Translations under genes and position numbers: made by a program | The notes under the pieces: model-generated | Databases searched by the model: none | What the model was told of the DNA's origin: nothing | The model's input: the letters and a program-made list of their open reading frames with translations, nothing else | Source of the DNA: Hansfordia pulvinata | Lineage: Eukaryota; Ascomycota; Sordariomycetes; Xylariales | Reading direction: 5' to 3' | NCBI GenBank assembly: GCA_006538405.1 | Contig: BJKQ01000010.1 | Coordinates: 1,364,001-1,428,000 of the forward strand | Length of the DNA: 64,000 nucleotides | Shown here: positions 23,905-36,061 of the stretch, piece by piece | Layout of the letters: the number at the start of each line of letters is the position of its first letter | Position numbering within the stretch: position 1 is the first letter of the stretch

Positions 23905-24899
23905 TTATTTTTAATAAGGATTAAGTAATTAATCTTTTTATCCGCTTATTTAAAAGTATAATAAGCTTATTAACGCTTACTTAATTTATAAGGAACGATA
24001 ACAATATATCGTTACCGTTACCGGTATTAAAAAAGAGGAAAAAAAAGGATAATAATATATTAAAGAGTTTAATTATAAAAAAGGGTTAAAAAACGTATAT
24101 TAAGGTTATTAATTATATATAAGAGTATTTTAAAAAGTAACTTACTTACTTAAAGTTAATAAAGGCTAATATCGTGTTAAAATAAGGGCTTAACGTTATC
24201 ACGATACTTAAGCAGCTTATAAACGAGGCGAAATTAAAGGTTTTAAGGGTGCTTTTAAATAAATAAAATAATAAAAATAAAGCGTATATATATATATAAG
24301 TGGGCACGTATATATTAAAGTAAAGTAATATTAAATAATAATAATTAAAGTTATTAATCGCACTTAAATTACTTATTTCGATTAAAAAAGCGGGTTAAAC
24401 TTAATTAAAAATAATAATTAAATAAGTTTAACTTAAGTTTAATTAATAATAATAACATATTAAAAGCGCGTTTTTTCGTAATTTTTATTAATATTATTAA
24501 CATTACTTAACTCGCTTAAAACCGCACTTTTTTATTATCGACGGGAAAATATATATATTAATTTATTAATTATTAAAAGGCTTTTAAAAATAATAATTAC
24601 TGGTTAATAAATAATTAATATCGTTTCGATTTAAAGTTTAAGCGATTAAATGTTTTAAACTTCGTTTAAAGTACGTTTATAATCTTTATACGTAATTACT
24701 TTATTAATAACCCTTTATATTACTTTTATATCTCCTTTTTTCTTATATTTATCGTTTCCTTTATTAACCCGCTTATTAATTAATAAAACTCCTTTAATAA
24801 TACTTTATTTATTTTAATAAAATTATAAAAGGCGTAAACAGCGTATATAATATTAATTTACGTTTATAATAAGAACTTTTAATTTAAGTATTACACGAT

Positions 24900-25700
24900 C
24901 TTAAACCTCCTTTTTAATTAATCGAACGTCCTTTTAATAACCTTTTAATACCGCGAATATTAATAATTAAATACCTTATCGCTTAATTTTAATATCTTTA
25001 ACTTATTATATTACTTTTAATAATAATAATAAAGTTTTAAAATAAATATAATTATATTAAGATAAAGGTTAAATCCGTTATTAATAAGGATAAAGCGATC
25101 TTACGGTATCTTAAACTTTACCACTTTAATATACCTTAATATATAAAAGTTATATATAAACCTTTTAACGCTTATTAACACGTATAAAAACGTGTAATTT
25201 AATCGTACGGCGGCGAAAACGTTTTATAAAACGCTTCTTTTATAAAATCGTTATTATAATTAATATACTTTAAGTATATATATAAGGATATATATACCGT
25301 TAATAACACCGATATAACCTTTAAACTCCCCTTTTTATAAGTTTATTTTTAACTTATAATAAAGCTAATTATCTTTTAAAATCTTTATAAAGTCGTTATA
25401 TACGGCCGGTATATACTTTAACACTTTTTAAAACACGTTATAAACGCTTTAATATATAAAGTTAAAGCGGTTGTTAATATCCCTTTATATATTATTATAT
25501 TTAAAGATATATAAAAAAATTATTAAATACACCGGTGTTAAAAGCCTTTAAATACCTTTAAAGCCCGCTTTTAACTTTAAGTAATTTAATAACCGTTAAA
25601 ACACGGCTTATAATATTTTAATAATAAGAATAATCCTTTTTTTTTTTTTTAATAATTTAATAATAATATAAATGGCTCGTAAAGCGTTATTATATTTAAT
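24900..25700 (-). pseudogene. PIF/Harbinger (HARBI1-like) transposase remnant
   Basis: Translating the minus strand gives, in order, FKGYIGVINGIYIPIYI (about 25330-25280; family FKGCIGAIDGTHIPV), a NVFAAVRLNYTFLYVL block (family NVLAACDFDLRFTYVL), FKIPQDRFILINNGF (about 25120-25075; family YYLADAGY) and FAVLKGY (about 24960-24930; family FGVLKRRF). Both visible catalytic Asp positions read Asn, as G-to-A mutation would give, and there are several stops. This is the transposase of the outer transposon. The boundaries are approximate because the N-terminal part is too degraded to follow. Confidence 0.65.
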
Positions 25701-26347
25701 AAACGGCGTACGGCGTTAAGCACGTAGTTTACGCCTTTAATATTATTATAAAAGCACCTTATTATCGCTCTCGTCGTCATTATCGGTCTCCGTGTTAAAG
25801 GGTGTTATATTGTTTTTTAATAGCTTTTAATATAATAAATACACTTTTAAACTTTATATAAATCGTATAAGAAATAAAAGACTTTATTTTATCGTTAAGA
25901 AATCGATTTAAACATTATTATACGTAATAACGGTTAAAACTTTAAAAAAACTCCACTTTATAAATAAAAAATATAAGATTATACCTTATATAAGACCCTT
26001 ATTAACTCGTTACATCGCGAAACTTTATATAAATCCACAACGACTTATATAATATTATAAGTAAGAGACACGATTAGGTAAAGCAGTGTTAAAGAGGTAG
26101 TATAAGGTATATATCAGATAAGAACTGAACCTTAGACCTCCACGTCTAATAGGAGATCCGAGGGGTATTTATAAGGAGTTCGTGCTGGTCTCGTACAGGA
26201 ATGCACTAAGCCAGGCTAGGACTTCTCCCTGTGACACATAAGCGTAAATCTTATTAAAATAAGCGTAAGACTGCTTAACGGCGTTAAAATTAGCTGCTTA
26301 ACGGTTATAAGCGGTAAGTTTTGCGGCGATCGTTCTTAGCAAATTCT

Positions 26348-26382
26348 GCGTTTAACGTGTTAACGTATCCTATTGTCAGGCC
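26348..26382 (-). repeat. Right terminal inverted repeat of the outer transposon
   Basis: This is the reverse-complement partner of 15041-15075 (33/35 identical). Read inwards from the right end it starts GGCCTGACAATAGGATACG. Two more G:C pairs and then TTA follow outside it on that strand. Confidence 0.9.
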
Positions 26383-26386
26383 CCTA

Positions 26387-29300
26387 ATGCAAGCACTTCG
26401 TCCCGCGTCTTTTACCTAGTGCGTCTGCATGTAGGATCTGCCCCGAATACGAGTACTACATCAATCGTACCGCGGCAAATGAAGCAGCGCCGGCCTAGCT
26501 GGTGAGATTGCGGGTCTCATGGAAAAGATATTGTGCTTCAGAAGACAAGTTCCTGGCTTGGGGGTTTAAGGCGGCTGGGGGCAGATAGACAATTTGAGAG
26601 CCGCAGTGCCTTCCCAGCAAGCTGATAGACGAGAGGCTGATGAATGAACAAGACACGACTCACCACCAAACGAACCGGGCATTGACAAGTACGCGTAACC
26701 AGTCTCTCCTCCACCGCCAATATCGTACATGGTCCGTCTCCGGGCCAAAAGCTGGGGGGCCAGAAGCTGGGGTGGCCGCCACGAGGTTCATGATCGAGTT
26801 TCAATAACTGGGGTTCAATAACGCTTGCATGTATAAAAAGCAAACCCCGGCCACGCTCACTTTGCCGTCGGCCCATCACCGGCGCAGGACTCAGTTGTTA
26901 ATACCAAAACGCCCTCCAAGATTCGGCCGGTACCTGTACGAAGCCTCGTATGGGGCACCCAAGCCAAAGACTAACGACATGGCTTCAGTTGTGTCTCGGT
27001 GATCGATTCGTTGAGCGAGTGATTCGGCTCTTGCCCAAGTGTCTCCAGTCCGAGAGCCCCTGGAGCCACGAGCGAGGGCGATAAAGCCTGGCTGATGGCC
27101 GATGGCCCTTCATTAACGGTGAGCCATCGGTACGTGATTGCGCGGATATGCGAGCTTGATAGCGTTTTTTGAGTCTTTGTAGAGCGAGCAAAAGCATCAA
27201 CTTCGCGTTGCGGAGTACGATGCCCAGTCGGCTAAGGAATACTGGCTCAGTGCTCCCTTGCCGGATTTCACACTGCCAGCCCCTTTGTCTCGCGCAGGGG
27301 CGCCGCCTGGAATGGGGGCCTCGTGCGAATGACCACGTTCGGTCCCTCTTGCACGGTGCGCTGGCGGTCCATAGCTTGATATGGGTCGAGATCGACTGTG
27401 CGCAGTCGTTGGTGGTTGTTGATGCAAGGTGGTCAGCCTCCCGGCCCTGCGTGCACGGGCGAGTGAACGAAGAACTAGATACCGACACCGCAGCCCTGGC
27501 TGTTGAGTCCAGGCCCGCTCCCTGAACTCAGCGCAATCTTATCGCGGGGATTCCGGTGCCCAGAGAGATGGACACCTTTTATTAGCCCTGACCGAGACTA
27601 CCTAACCTACATGTAGGTACGAGTACTCGTAGCTTAGCACTCCTGGGTGTCATTACGATCGAAGATCTTCTTTCTCTTCGGGGAGAAGGCTCGCCTGTCA
27701 CGCCAGCTCTGCCCTTGTCTACTCCATACACGAGTAAACACATGCCTGCAACAATTTAGCAGTCTTTGCGGGTCCTAAAACTACTTGCATGGTGGACTGG
27801 ACCCCTTCACAGGGCAACAGTCTGTACAAGTACGAGTACCGCCAGTGTCGACAGCCAACAGACCTATCCGATGCGGTTGCTTGGCGGCAGGACACACGGG
27901 TTTGGACTCGCAACCATTCGCACAGGTGCAGCCTCGGCAGTGCGACGCCAGATGTCTGCCGACATCCCCTTTGCCGATCGTGTGGGCGCCGCCTTGTTCA
28001 CTCGCGCTTGTGGCTCGCGAACGAGATCACGGGGGAGGTACCGAGACTTAAGAAGGCATGGAAGATCGTGTAAGCCTCCCAATTCTGGCAGATGGTGAGA
28101 TGGTGGCTCTCCCTATCGACAGTGGGAGCGTGAATGTTGTCACTGGTCTGCCCCGTATGGCCGGGGATGTAAGGGGGGACCGGCTCCCTGTCTTTTTGTC
28201 AAGGAGGCTTTTTTCCAGCGGCCCGGCATGACATCCAATATTGGCAGCAAGTAGTTTACGCACTTGCTTGAGGGCCCGGCGCAGATGCAGTCTGCTAGGC
28301 GCAGCGACTGAGGTTGAGTAAGTCGGTAGTCATACTTATTGGTTGCCGTCGAGAAGAAGAGAGGAAGAAACGGGCGACATGGTGCGATCCGCGGCGGCTG
28401 GGCCCATCACTGGCTCGAGTCCTGTTTCGGGCCTCCCTGGAAGCCACCTTGTTAACCCCCTCCCTGCTTCCCTGCCCTTATGACCCTGGAGCATGGGACG
28501 TAGGTATTCGTACTTGGGTAACATGAGAACTCGTACCACCTGCGCGGTTGCAGGGCCGGAGTGGCGTTAGGTGCTATCAGCGACGGGGTCACAGTGGATT
28601 GAAGCGCAGCTGTCTGGTTAGGCGGGCAATCGGGCGAGATGCACGTTGTGCGGTCTATGTACTCGTATTAAAACCAGCTCGGTGCTGTGCCTGCCTGGCA
28701 GATCAAGATGAAAGGCCGTCCAAAGGTGCTGTGCTAGCACTAGGCCAGGTACCACTGGCCAGCATCCGCCCCGTAACCGTGGTAGCGCGCCCGCACCGGA
28801 TGCAAGCACGGAGTAGCGTGTGACAAAGATGCAAGCACTTAACAGAGACGAGACGACGGGCTGGCCGTGGAGGCTGCAGGTGGTGAAGCCCTAAGGGGGA
28901 GCTGGAGCCCGGCGCCGGTCCCGCTCATCAATTTCGTCAGCTGGAGCTGGGGCCAGGCACGCCAGGCACAGGGGACTTTCAGGTTCGCGCTGCCACCACC
29001 TGCAGTGACTGGAGGCTCGGCCGCAGCCCCTGGAGGACAGATTGAGATGTACCTCCAACCCTGGGCGGCAAGCAACGCACTCAATCTAAGTACCTCTATG
29101 TGCCTGCCAATCACCGGCAACCCGAGCCGCCCTCCTTGCTAAGGTACCGTCTGCTTGCGCGACCCGACAACCCCCTTCCGACACCCTCACCTGCCAGCCC
29201 AGTCTTAGACAGCCTACGTGTGTTAGGTATCCGCACGCGATAGGTACAGCGTCTCGGCCACGTTGGAGGTACAGGTGCCATTCGCACGACCTAGACTACA

Positions 29301-30254
29301 CGGGGAGATACTGAAGTAGCCCCCTGTGTCTGCAGACCCCAGCAGCCAACAAGAAGGGAGCAGATCCAATGGGTACGAGTACCTCACCTCAGCAGGTACG
29401 AGCGCGGGACACCGCCATTCATGCCTTAGGTAGGTACCTACCTAAGTAGGCACATTGGATATGGATGTAAGGTAACCAGCGTTTGCGGCAGTCATGGCAC
29501 AAGCGTCGGATACGAGTACGAGGTTGCATGGGTGAGTTTTAACCTCTTGGCGCGTACCGTTACACAGTCTAGCCTTTCCAGGACGAATATATGGAGCGAA
29601 TTCAGATGCCGATAACATTGGTTTCCAGTGGTTAAGGTAGCATGATCGAGGGAATTTAGCCATACAATTCAAGCACTATTCAGACCGCGAATCTACCTTT
29701 TCTAGCTAGTTCGCGCTAGTAGACGCTAATGCGCGACCTGACAGGGGGAGTAAAACTCATGCCTGGCACCTCGTACGGAGTAGGCACGCACCCGTGGAAA
29801 CCACTTTAACTCGCAATTACCTCTGCTGCTAGCACGCTGCCATGGATGGAGGTTGCCCGGTAGCCCCAGCCCACGTTCACCCCAGTCCCGTAGGCCAGAC
29901 CCATCGCCGAGCCAGCCCAGGTAAGGTCGTCCCCTCGCGCAAGCAACCGCCGGCCGACCGACCCATCTTCCACCCCATCCCTCCGCAACCTGGTCACCAA
30001 GCACGCAGAAAATTCCAGGAAAAGACAGACAGATATCACCAACATCCCAGGAACCTCGAATAACATCGCGATTGCCCTGTTCATCAGCCTGGCACCCTCG
30101 ACAACACTCCAAAGCCACGCTTTACAGCACCTCTCGGCCCTACAGGACTCGTTATACTCTTCTGCTTCGCATACATCTAAGCGCCCACACTGGAGCTGAG
30201 GTCCACTGCACAGATTTCCTCACCGCCCAAAACCACCAAAGTCTCTAACAGTAC
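26387..30254. other. Gene-free flank to the right of the transposon
   Basis: Base composition returns to normal just outside the right inverted repeat. The open frames of 60-170 codons on both strands have no conserved content. Copies of the dispersed motif occur, for example at 27617-27632 and 29372-29383, and a GTAGGTACCTACCTAAGTAGG palindrome-like cluster lies near 29430-29450. The last few hundred bases should hold the promoter of the Whi5-like gene. Confidence 0.5.
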
Positions 30255-31460
30255 ATGTCGAGAGACAAGAGCATGCCGTCGCCCTTGAAGAAGCAGCCAG
30301 AGGCTGTTGCTGACAAGGTCCTCCATCGGGCAGAGGTCAGCAAGGTGAGCATCTTCCCCCCGTGCCACATCCGACCCGGCGCCCCTATATTCCCATATCC
30401 GACACTTCCGCATGCCCTGACTGCGTCCATTGCTGACTGGAAATCTTGCTCTCTAGCTTGCAAAGAAGATTCAAGGCCGCCTAGCTCTGGCTCATCTCAA
30501 GACGAAGCACGGCTGGGAAGATCTGGCGCTGGACACGATCGAGCCCAAGTTTGAGGAGGAGCTCCGGAGGAAGCGCCAATATGAAGGGGACGTCCTGTCC
30601 GACTCGTCCTCGAGCACTTCCGAGGTCATTTACCCCTCTAGAGCCCTCATGAGCTCGCCAATGAAAGCGCCACCCATCTTTTCCGACGCCGTCACATCCA
30701 GCAGCGGGAGCTCAGGCCACCGTAAGCGGACCTACAACACGGCCTCGTTCGACATGGCCATGTCCAGCCCTACCAAGCGCCTGCGGTCGTCTCCCACCGC
30801 GCACAAATCCTTCAACACCAGCAACGCTTCCTGGCGAGCCCAGAGACAGCTCATCCAATCGTCGCCGATCAAGCCTCGAAGGCAACAACACTTCACCACC
30901 TCAACCGGACCTGATGTCTCATTCTTCGAAGGGTTCCGCCGGCCTGCGGATGATCTGGCCTCACCCAACTTTGCTTCCAACTCGGATGATGAAGATGACC
31001 TCTTGCCTGCACATTCCTTCCAGGTCGACCAGAGCCACATGCGGTCGTCGCCCCCAGGACGCCGCCGATGCGCAGTCGCGGCCTCGACGGGCGTCGCCCT
31101 GAAGCCGAGGCCGGCCCCAATGCCACCAAGTCTGGCGAGGAAGGGGCGGATCTGTTGCTGTACCTGGCGGCGTCGCCGTCACCCGCCGTCAAGTCGAGCA
31201 GGTTCCGGACCATGGAGCCGCCATCGACGCCTCCGCAGAAGAAGGACGCTCTACCATCGTCGATGATGACGACGCCTGGAGGAGGAAACCTGTTCCCTGC
31301 CACGCCCGGCCAACCCTTCGACTTCGCCGATTTTGTCAACATCACGCCAAGCCCGGCACAGAAGCCATGGAAGACTCCAGTGTCGCTGGCCACTGCCAAG
31401 ACACCGCGCAGCGTCGCGAGACGGAGGCTGACCTTTGACGAGCCCTTGCACGGTTTATGA
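30255..31460 (+). CDS. Whi5/Nrm1-like G1/S transcriptional repressor (apparent one-base frame break)
   Basis: Exon 1 (30255-30344) encodes MSRDKSMPSPLKKQPEAVAD and ends at a GT; exon 2 starts at 30457 after a 112-nt intron. It opens with LAKKIQGRLALAHLKTKHGW, which resembles the short GTB helix of Whi5/Nrm1/Srl3 proteins that bind the SBF/MBF complexes. The rest is disordered and rich in CDK-type sites (SPMK, SPTK, SPIK, many TP). A conserved-looking tail (DLLLYLAASPSPA, LFPATPGQPFDFADFVNITP) is in the next frame. The frames meet at a CCCCC run at 31051-31055; one missing base there would explain the break, and no plausible intron does. Whi5 proteins restrain Start until phosphorylated by G1 CDK. 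The family call is moderate because only the short motif and overall style support it. Confidence 0.6.
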
Positions 31461-33881
31461 GACGGGGTTGTAGCCCGCGACATGCCATCCACAGAGTATG
31501 GAACCAATTTCTTCGGCTCTGCTGCTCTCATCACCTACCACCTTTAATCTCTACGACATTGACCGGTTTTCATGTGTCCACGACCATACCCCAACCTCGA
31601 CGGCCCGCAGATAGGTGTCACCTAAACCGATCATTACCTCAACAGGGCAAAGATCATGCACACGCAGTCACCACCCCTCCCAATATCACCGCACCCGCCC
31701 CTAGGCTTCACTTGCAAGCCCTGCCACCTTGTGATGCATTGGATACACTGCAGTCGTTGCAATCCTTCACAGTAGTGCACATCGCACACGGCATGGCGTT
31801 CCGCTACGAGCCTCGTCATTGTTTTTTCTTGTTTTATTGTCCATCCATTGGCCTTGTACGTACGTTTTGTTGTGTGCTGAATTTTTTTCTGTACGTGCTG
31901 TTGCACTTGCGCATTTCTCCCCGTTTTATTGTTCTCGCGTGTCAGCGATCATTAAGGACGAGTGTTTTCTTTGTTTTGACTGAATGGGAGCAAAGAATCC
32001 GCGCAATGGACTTGGGGGGCTAAGCGAGGCAGCCGGTGTACGAAGATTGGTTGGTGGGACGGGGTTTAGGAGCAGGCTTGGGCTCGCTTTCAGGCGACTT
32101 TTTTTTCTCTTTAATTGAGGCAAGTTGGGTGGGTCGCGAGCCTCTCTACGCGATCGGCGCGCGTTCGAGGCGTCGCGCACGCGCCACGGGCCCGCGAATA
32201 GAGGGGAAGGCAGGGATGGACGCGACTTTTCGCGTAAATGGCCTCTCCAGACGGAGGCCGCTAGGCTGTATCCGCTTCTCTCTGACAGAACAGAATCCCA
32301 ATCCAGTCGATCTCACAATGCCATCCACCATCCCATCACTTTGGTGAACCTCGGAAAATGTGTACATCAACTCATGCTGATTGGTGCGAATGACCTCACA
32401 TTGCCAATATGTTTCTCCAATACCAGGAACGGCCTCAGCGTGCCGAATCAACAGTGTAAGCCAGGGCCAACTTGTGCGTGCGAGTGTTGCTGCATGTGTC
32501 GGGTACATGTGGGTACTCCCGCGTGCTTGATGTCCCTCCTATGAAGTTGCGCTCTACATAGTTAGAAGCGGCACGAGTACTCGTATGCGCAGGAGCACTC
32601 TCTCCAGCTCCATCCGCGTCCATGCGAGCGATCGGGTCGTGCGACTGCCTGCTAACCCCCTTGTCACCTGTTTAGCCCGCCACCACTGTCACCCAAACCA
32701 AGTACCAGTCATCGGGCGCCCACCAACCAACCACCCACCCACCTCCAGCCTCCATTGCCACGTCACCGCCCTCCTTGCCATCCTGCTCTGTCGGTTCCAA
32801 AGTGGTGACGAACAGATTGAGTGTTCCTTCCGGGCTGGCTGGGAGGGGTAAGTAAGAGTACTTAGTATTCAATTGATTTCTGCGAGTGGTGGTTACGCAC
32901 GTACTCGTACACCGGACTCTGCTACACACCCACATACCTGGAGATAGTACGGCCAAAGATGGCATGTTAGGTTCCATTCCTAACCTAACTGCGCTCGTTG
33001 GTACTCCCTGTTATGACTGACAGTCGTATCTCCTGGCTTGGGCTCCTTGCATACATGATGAAATGCACTGTACACCTGACCTTCGGCTGGTCATCGCCGC
33101 GCGCCCGGCTGGGGTGGGCGTGGGCTCGTAGCCACAGAAGCTTGTCACAATGGCGGCCTACTATGCGAATTTGTTATCATCTCCTCTGCCACCTGAGTGT
33201 TGAGACAAACCCCCTCAACCTACTCATTTCATATCATGAACTTACTTTGTTCATGGCCAGCTTATTGATCCCAGTGAGATGGATGCGCTTCGGAGAAAAG
33301 AAGAAATCAAGGCAGTAAAGGCAACTGGGTACAGAGGATAACCCTTAGCCTCACGAGGTGTGAACGAGAACCCTAAGCAACCCACGGTATTACGTCGAAA
33401 CCTTTTCGTCGGTTGCAGCATGCAGGAGAGCCGCTTAGTTTCCTACTAAGAGCCTAGAAATATAGACCATGCTATAGTAGACATGAGCCTGCACAGAGGA
33501 CACGCTCTTTGTCTGCCTCCCTGCCTGGAAACTTCCGTGGCTACGAGTACAGATCGTTGCATTAGCAGCTACGAGCCGTGTGCCGGGCACGCACTGGCAT
33601 CTGCCCTCGTCAGCAGTGACGTCGATGGGCTGGCAAAAAAGAGTGTTTTGTCCTCCTTACTGAGACGCGTTGCCAAAAATGAAGATCACAGGCCCCAAGC
33701 CGGATAAACCCATGTCCTAACTATGGAAACTCGAGGCCAAACGTCGACATGAGATGCTGTTCGCCTACTCGTCGCCCTCTGGAGGCGAACAATGGGGTCC
33801 TACAGTACTGCAATCTCCCCCTGCGCAACCCGCCTGCAGTGAACAATACCCTGCAGGGTCGCTCACGGCGCCTCCGAGCTT
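31461..33881. other. Intergenic region between convergent genes
   Basis: This 2.4-kb stretch carries the 3' flanks of the Whi5-like gene and the membrane-protein gene. A T-rich segment lies at 31830-31990. The CACGAGTACTCGTATG copy of the dispersed motif is at 32572-32586. I see no gene. Confidence 0.5.
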
Positions 33882-36061
33882 TCATAGCGCTTGCCCGACG
33901 CTCCACTTCTCCAGGCCACGGCCCGGCCCACGTCGCGCCGCCTGACCCACGTCCGGCCCTGGATCGCTCCATCCGTCCATCATGCTGGTGCTGACGCCGC
34001 TCGAGAACTTGGACGTGTAGCTGTCTGCGCGGCGATGCTGGGGTTGGTGGAGCAGAGCGTGGTCCGGCATACTTGGTTCGCTCTCGCCGCGCGTCTCCCC
34101 GCTGCCCCTCAGAAGTTCTGGTCGGTCCAAGTCGAACGGATCAGACCGCACCTTGTTCCGCCGCGTGTAGAAAGACTCGACGCTCGACGTGCCGGACGCT
34201 CCCGACACATACCTCTGCCTCCCGCTGCCCTGCTGGCCATGGGCTACAACTGAGCTTGGCGGCCGGCTACCACCATGGCTTTCATCTCGGCTGCGGCTCC
34301 GGCTGCGCCCGATGCTCCTCAGGTATGTGGCAGGCACCGTGGTCGAGCTACGACGGGCGTGCGCTCGGACTGCTGGCTTGGCCTGTGGTTGCGGCCGGGG
34401 CGTGCCTGATGCTCCTGGTGCGCATTGGCATCAGAGAATGGATCGTCATCGAGGGCGTTATGATCGTAGTCTCTGGTGGTATGGGTGGGGCCGACTGAAC
34501 GTGTGGTCGCCAGTGGTGGTGGGCGCGCTGATTCGTGAGCCATCGTGTTTGGATCTGCGAAAGGCCCGAGTGAGTCGTCGTTTTCATCGAACCCTAATCC
34601 GCTGAGGAACAACTCGCTGCCGTCTGATCTGGATCTTCGCCGTGCCGTATACTGGTTGTCCTCGAGCTGTCCTCGTGCCCCTGCCGCTCCTATGAATATT
34701 GAGCCTATCAGTCCAGCTCCTTGAGGGGCATGATTCCCGCTAGCCTGTATGCTGGAGGCACCAAAGCTGACACTGCGTCTCGTAGGAAGCAGGCGGTCAT
34801 TTGAAGTACCACCAACCCTTCTCTTCGACCCGACCTTTGCACCAAGCCTTCCAAGCCAGCCGGCCCGCTCATCGGCTTTGGGAGCTGGTATATCAGTTGG
34901 TGCTTCTCTGGGACCAATGCGATTGATATAGCTCGCGGACGGCGACAAGGGGCCAAATTGCGAGGTTCCTCGGTCAAGGTCCACGCTGGGGCCAGGGCTG
35001 TGCGTCGCCACGTTGTTGAAGCGCCCCCTGAGGCGATGGTAGCGTCCATTGAAGGCTGACTGCGTCCGTGCAATTGCCGCGGACGACCCATAGATGTTCC
35101 GGGAGCCATTCCCGAATCCTCGCTGGCCATCCCTCATCTCAGAAGTGGGACTGATCGATAATGGTGTCAGAAGCGTGCTCCTCCTCTTGTCCCTCCTGCG
35201 TTTACGCCAGAACCAGACGAGGAAAGCCGCCACACCCACAAGTACTAGCCCCCCAACAACACCCCCTGCGATGGCAGCCGGCATTGGTGTTGCTGTGCCT
35301 GAACTCGGGCCATCACCACTACTGCTGGGCAGCCTCGAATTGTGATTCCCAGTACGTAGTGGAGGTGTCGCGGCAGAAGACGTTGGGAGAACTATGGCGT
35401 TGTCTGTGCTGGCCTGCTGCCCACTACTGCTGGAAATATTTGAACTTGTTGCAGTGATTGGGGCTGGTTCGATTTCTGCGGTAGACGCCATGGCTGTATT
35501 GCTGTCAGTTTGTGAAGCTTGGGTCTGGCCTTGGGTTTCAGCTGGGGGCTCTGATAGCGAGGGTGCGAGAACATCCAGTGGTGGCTTGTCTGAGACTGGT
35601 GAGAAGATAGGGACAGGCTGCGAAGTCTCAAGAGGGGCATCCGGGCCACTCAACGAGCCACCAAAGGCCGGGGCTAAAGAGGCAGATCCTATCTGCGCCT
35701 GAGCATCTGTAGATACCGTGATCGCGCTTGGAAGCATACTTTGACTGCTCGGGGTTTGATCTGGAATGGTCGTTGTCGCGTCTCCAGCCAGCGAGGATGT
35801 GACCTCACTTTCGATGGGAAGCACGGCTGACGGGGACGGTGGGGTGCTGGTTGAGGAGGACGTAGATTCTGGTAAAGACGTTGACGATTCCACCGCGGTC
35901 GTTGATCGCAAAGAAGTTGAACTTATTGATAGGCTGGAAGCTGTCGTTGACGATATTATTTCCGAAGAGTTGGCATTCCTCGGCAATGCAGTGCAGCGCT
36001 TGCCATCGATGGTCGTGGTGAAGCCGCCGGGCGGCAAGCTGAATCTGGCCGCCATCGCCAC
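33882..36061 (-). CDS. Ser/Thr-rich single-pass membrane protein of unknown function (two frames)
   Basis: A long minus-strand frame runs from 36061 to about 34440. It encodes an extracellular-type Ser/Thr/Pro-rich region (residues 30-260), one transmembrane helix at about 262-285 (AAIAGGVVGGLVLVGVAAFL) and a basic stop-transfer KRRRDKRR, then a long polar tail with SFGASSI and DDDPFSDAN. This is the layout of fungal wall-sensor-like or Axl2/Mid2-like proteins, but I do not recognise the family. Coding-like sequence continues in the next frame (TTVPATYLRSIGRSRSRSRD... ending at 33882); one missing base near 34425-34440 would join them. The N-terminus is uncertain: the frame opens at a GTG codon, the first ATG is at 36055, no signal peptide is visible, and an AG at 36099-36100 may be the acceptor of an unseen upstream exon. 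Confidence 0.6.

Larger units (their letters stand above)
15040..26383 (-). mobile_element. PIF/Harbinger-type DNA transposon, RIP-mutated, interrupted by a nested Gypsy element
   Basis: An 11.3-kb AT-rich island is bounded by a 35-bp terminal inverted repeat: 15041-15075 matches the reverse complement of 26348-26382 at 33 of 35 positions, and both differences are transitions. TAA lies outside each end (15038-15040 and 26385-26387), allowing for two extra G:C pairs at the right tip; TWA target duplications are typical of PIF/Harbinger. Removing the nested Gypsy element and one copy of its target duplication leaves about 3.4 kb, a normal size for this class. Reading the minus strand at about 25,700-24,900 shows a degenerate DDE transposase (separate entry). 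Strand is given as that of the transposase. Confidence 0.75.

Noticed and set aside
24390..24545. Imperfect inverted repeat that could mark a miniature element inside the Harbinger right arm
   Set aside because: In RIP-mutated DNA made mostly of TTA/TAA words such pairings arise easily. I found no target duplication or sharp ends.
15040..26383. The island as a centromere, an integrated mitochondrial fragment or a Starship
   Set aside because: Transposon ends, target duplications and CA/TG depletion explain it fully. There is no DUF3435 captain or cargo gene, and retained CG is not mitochondrial.
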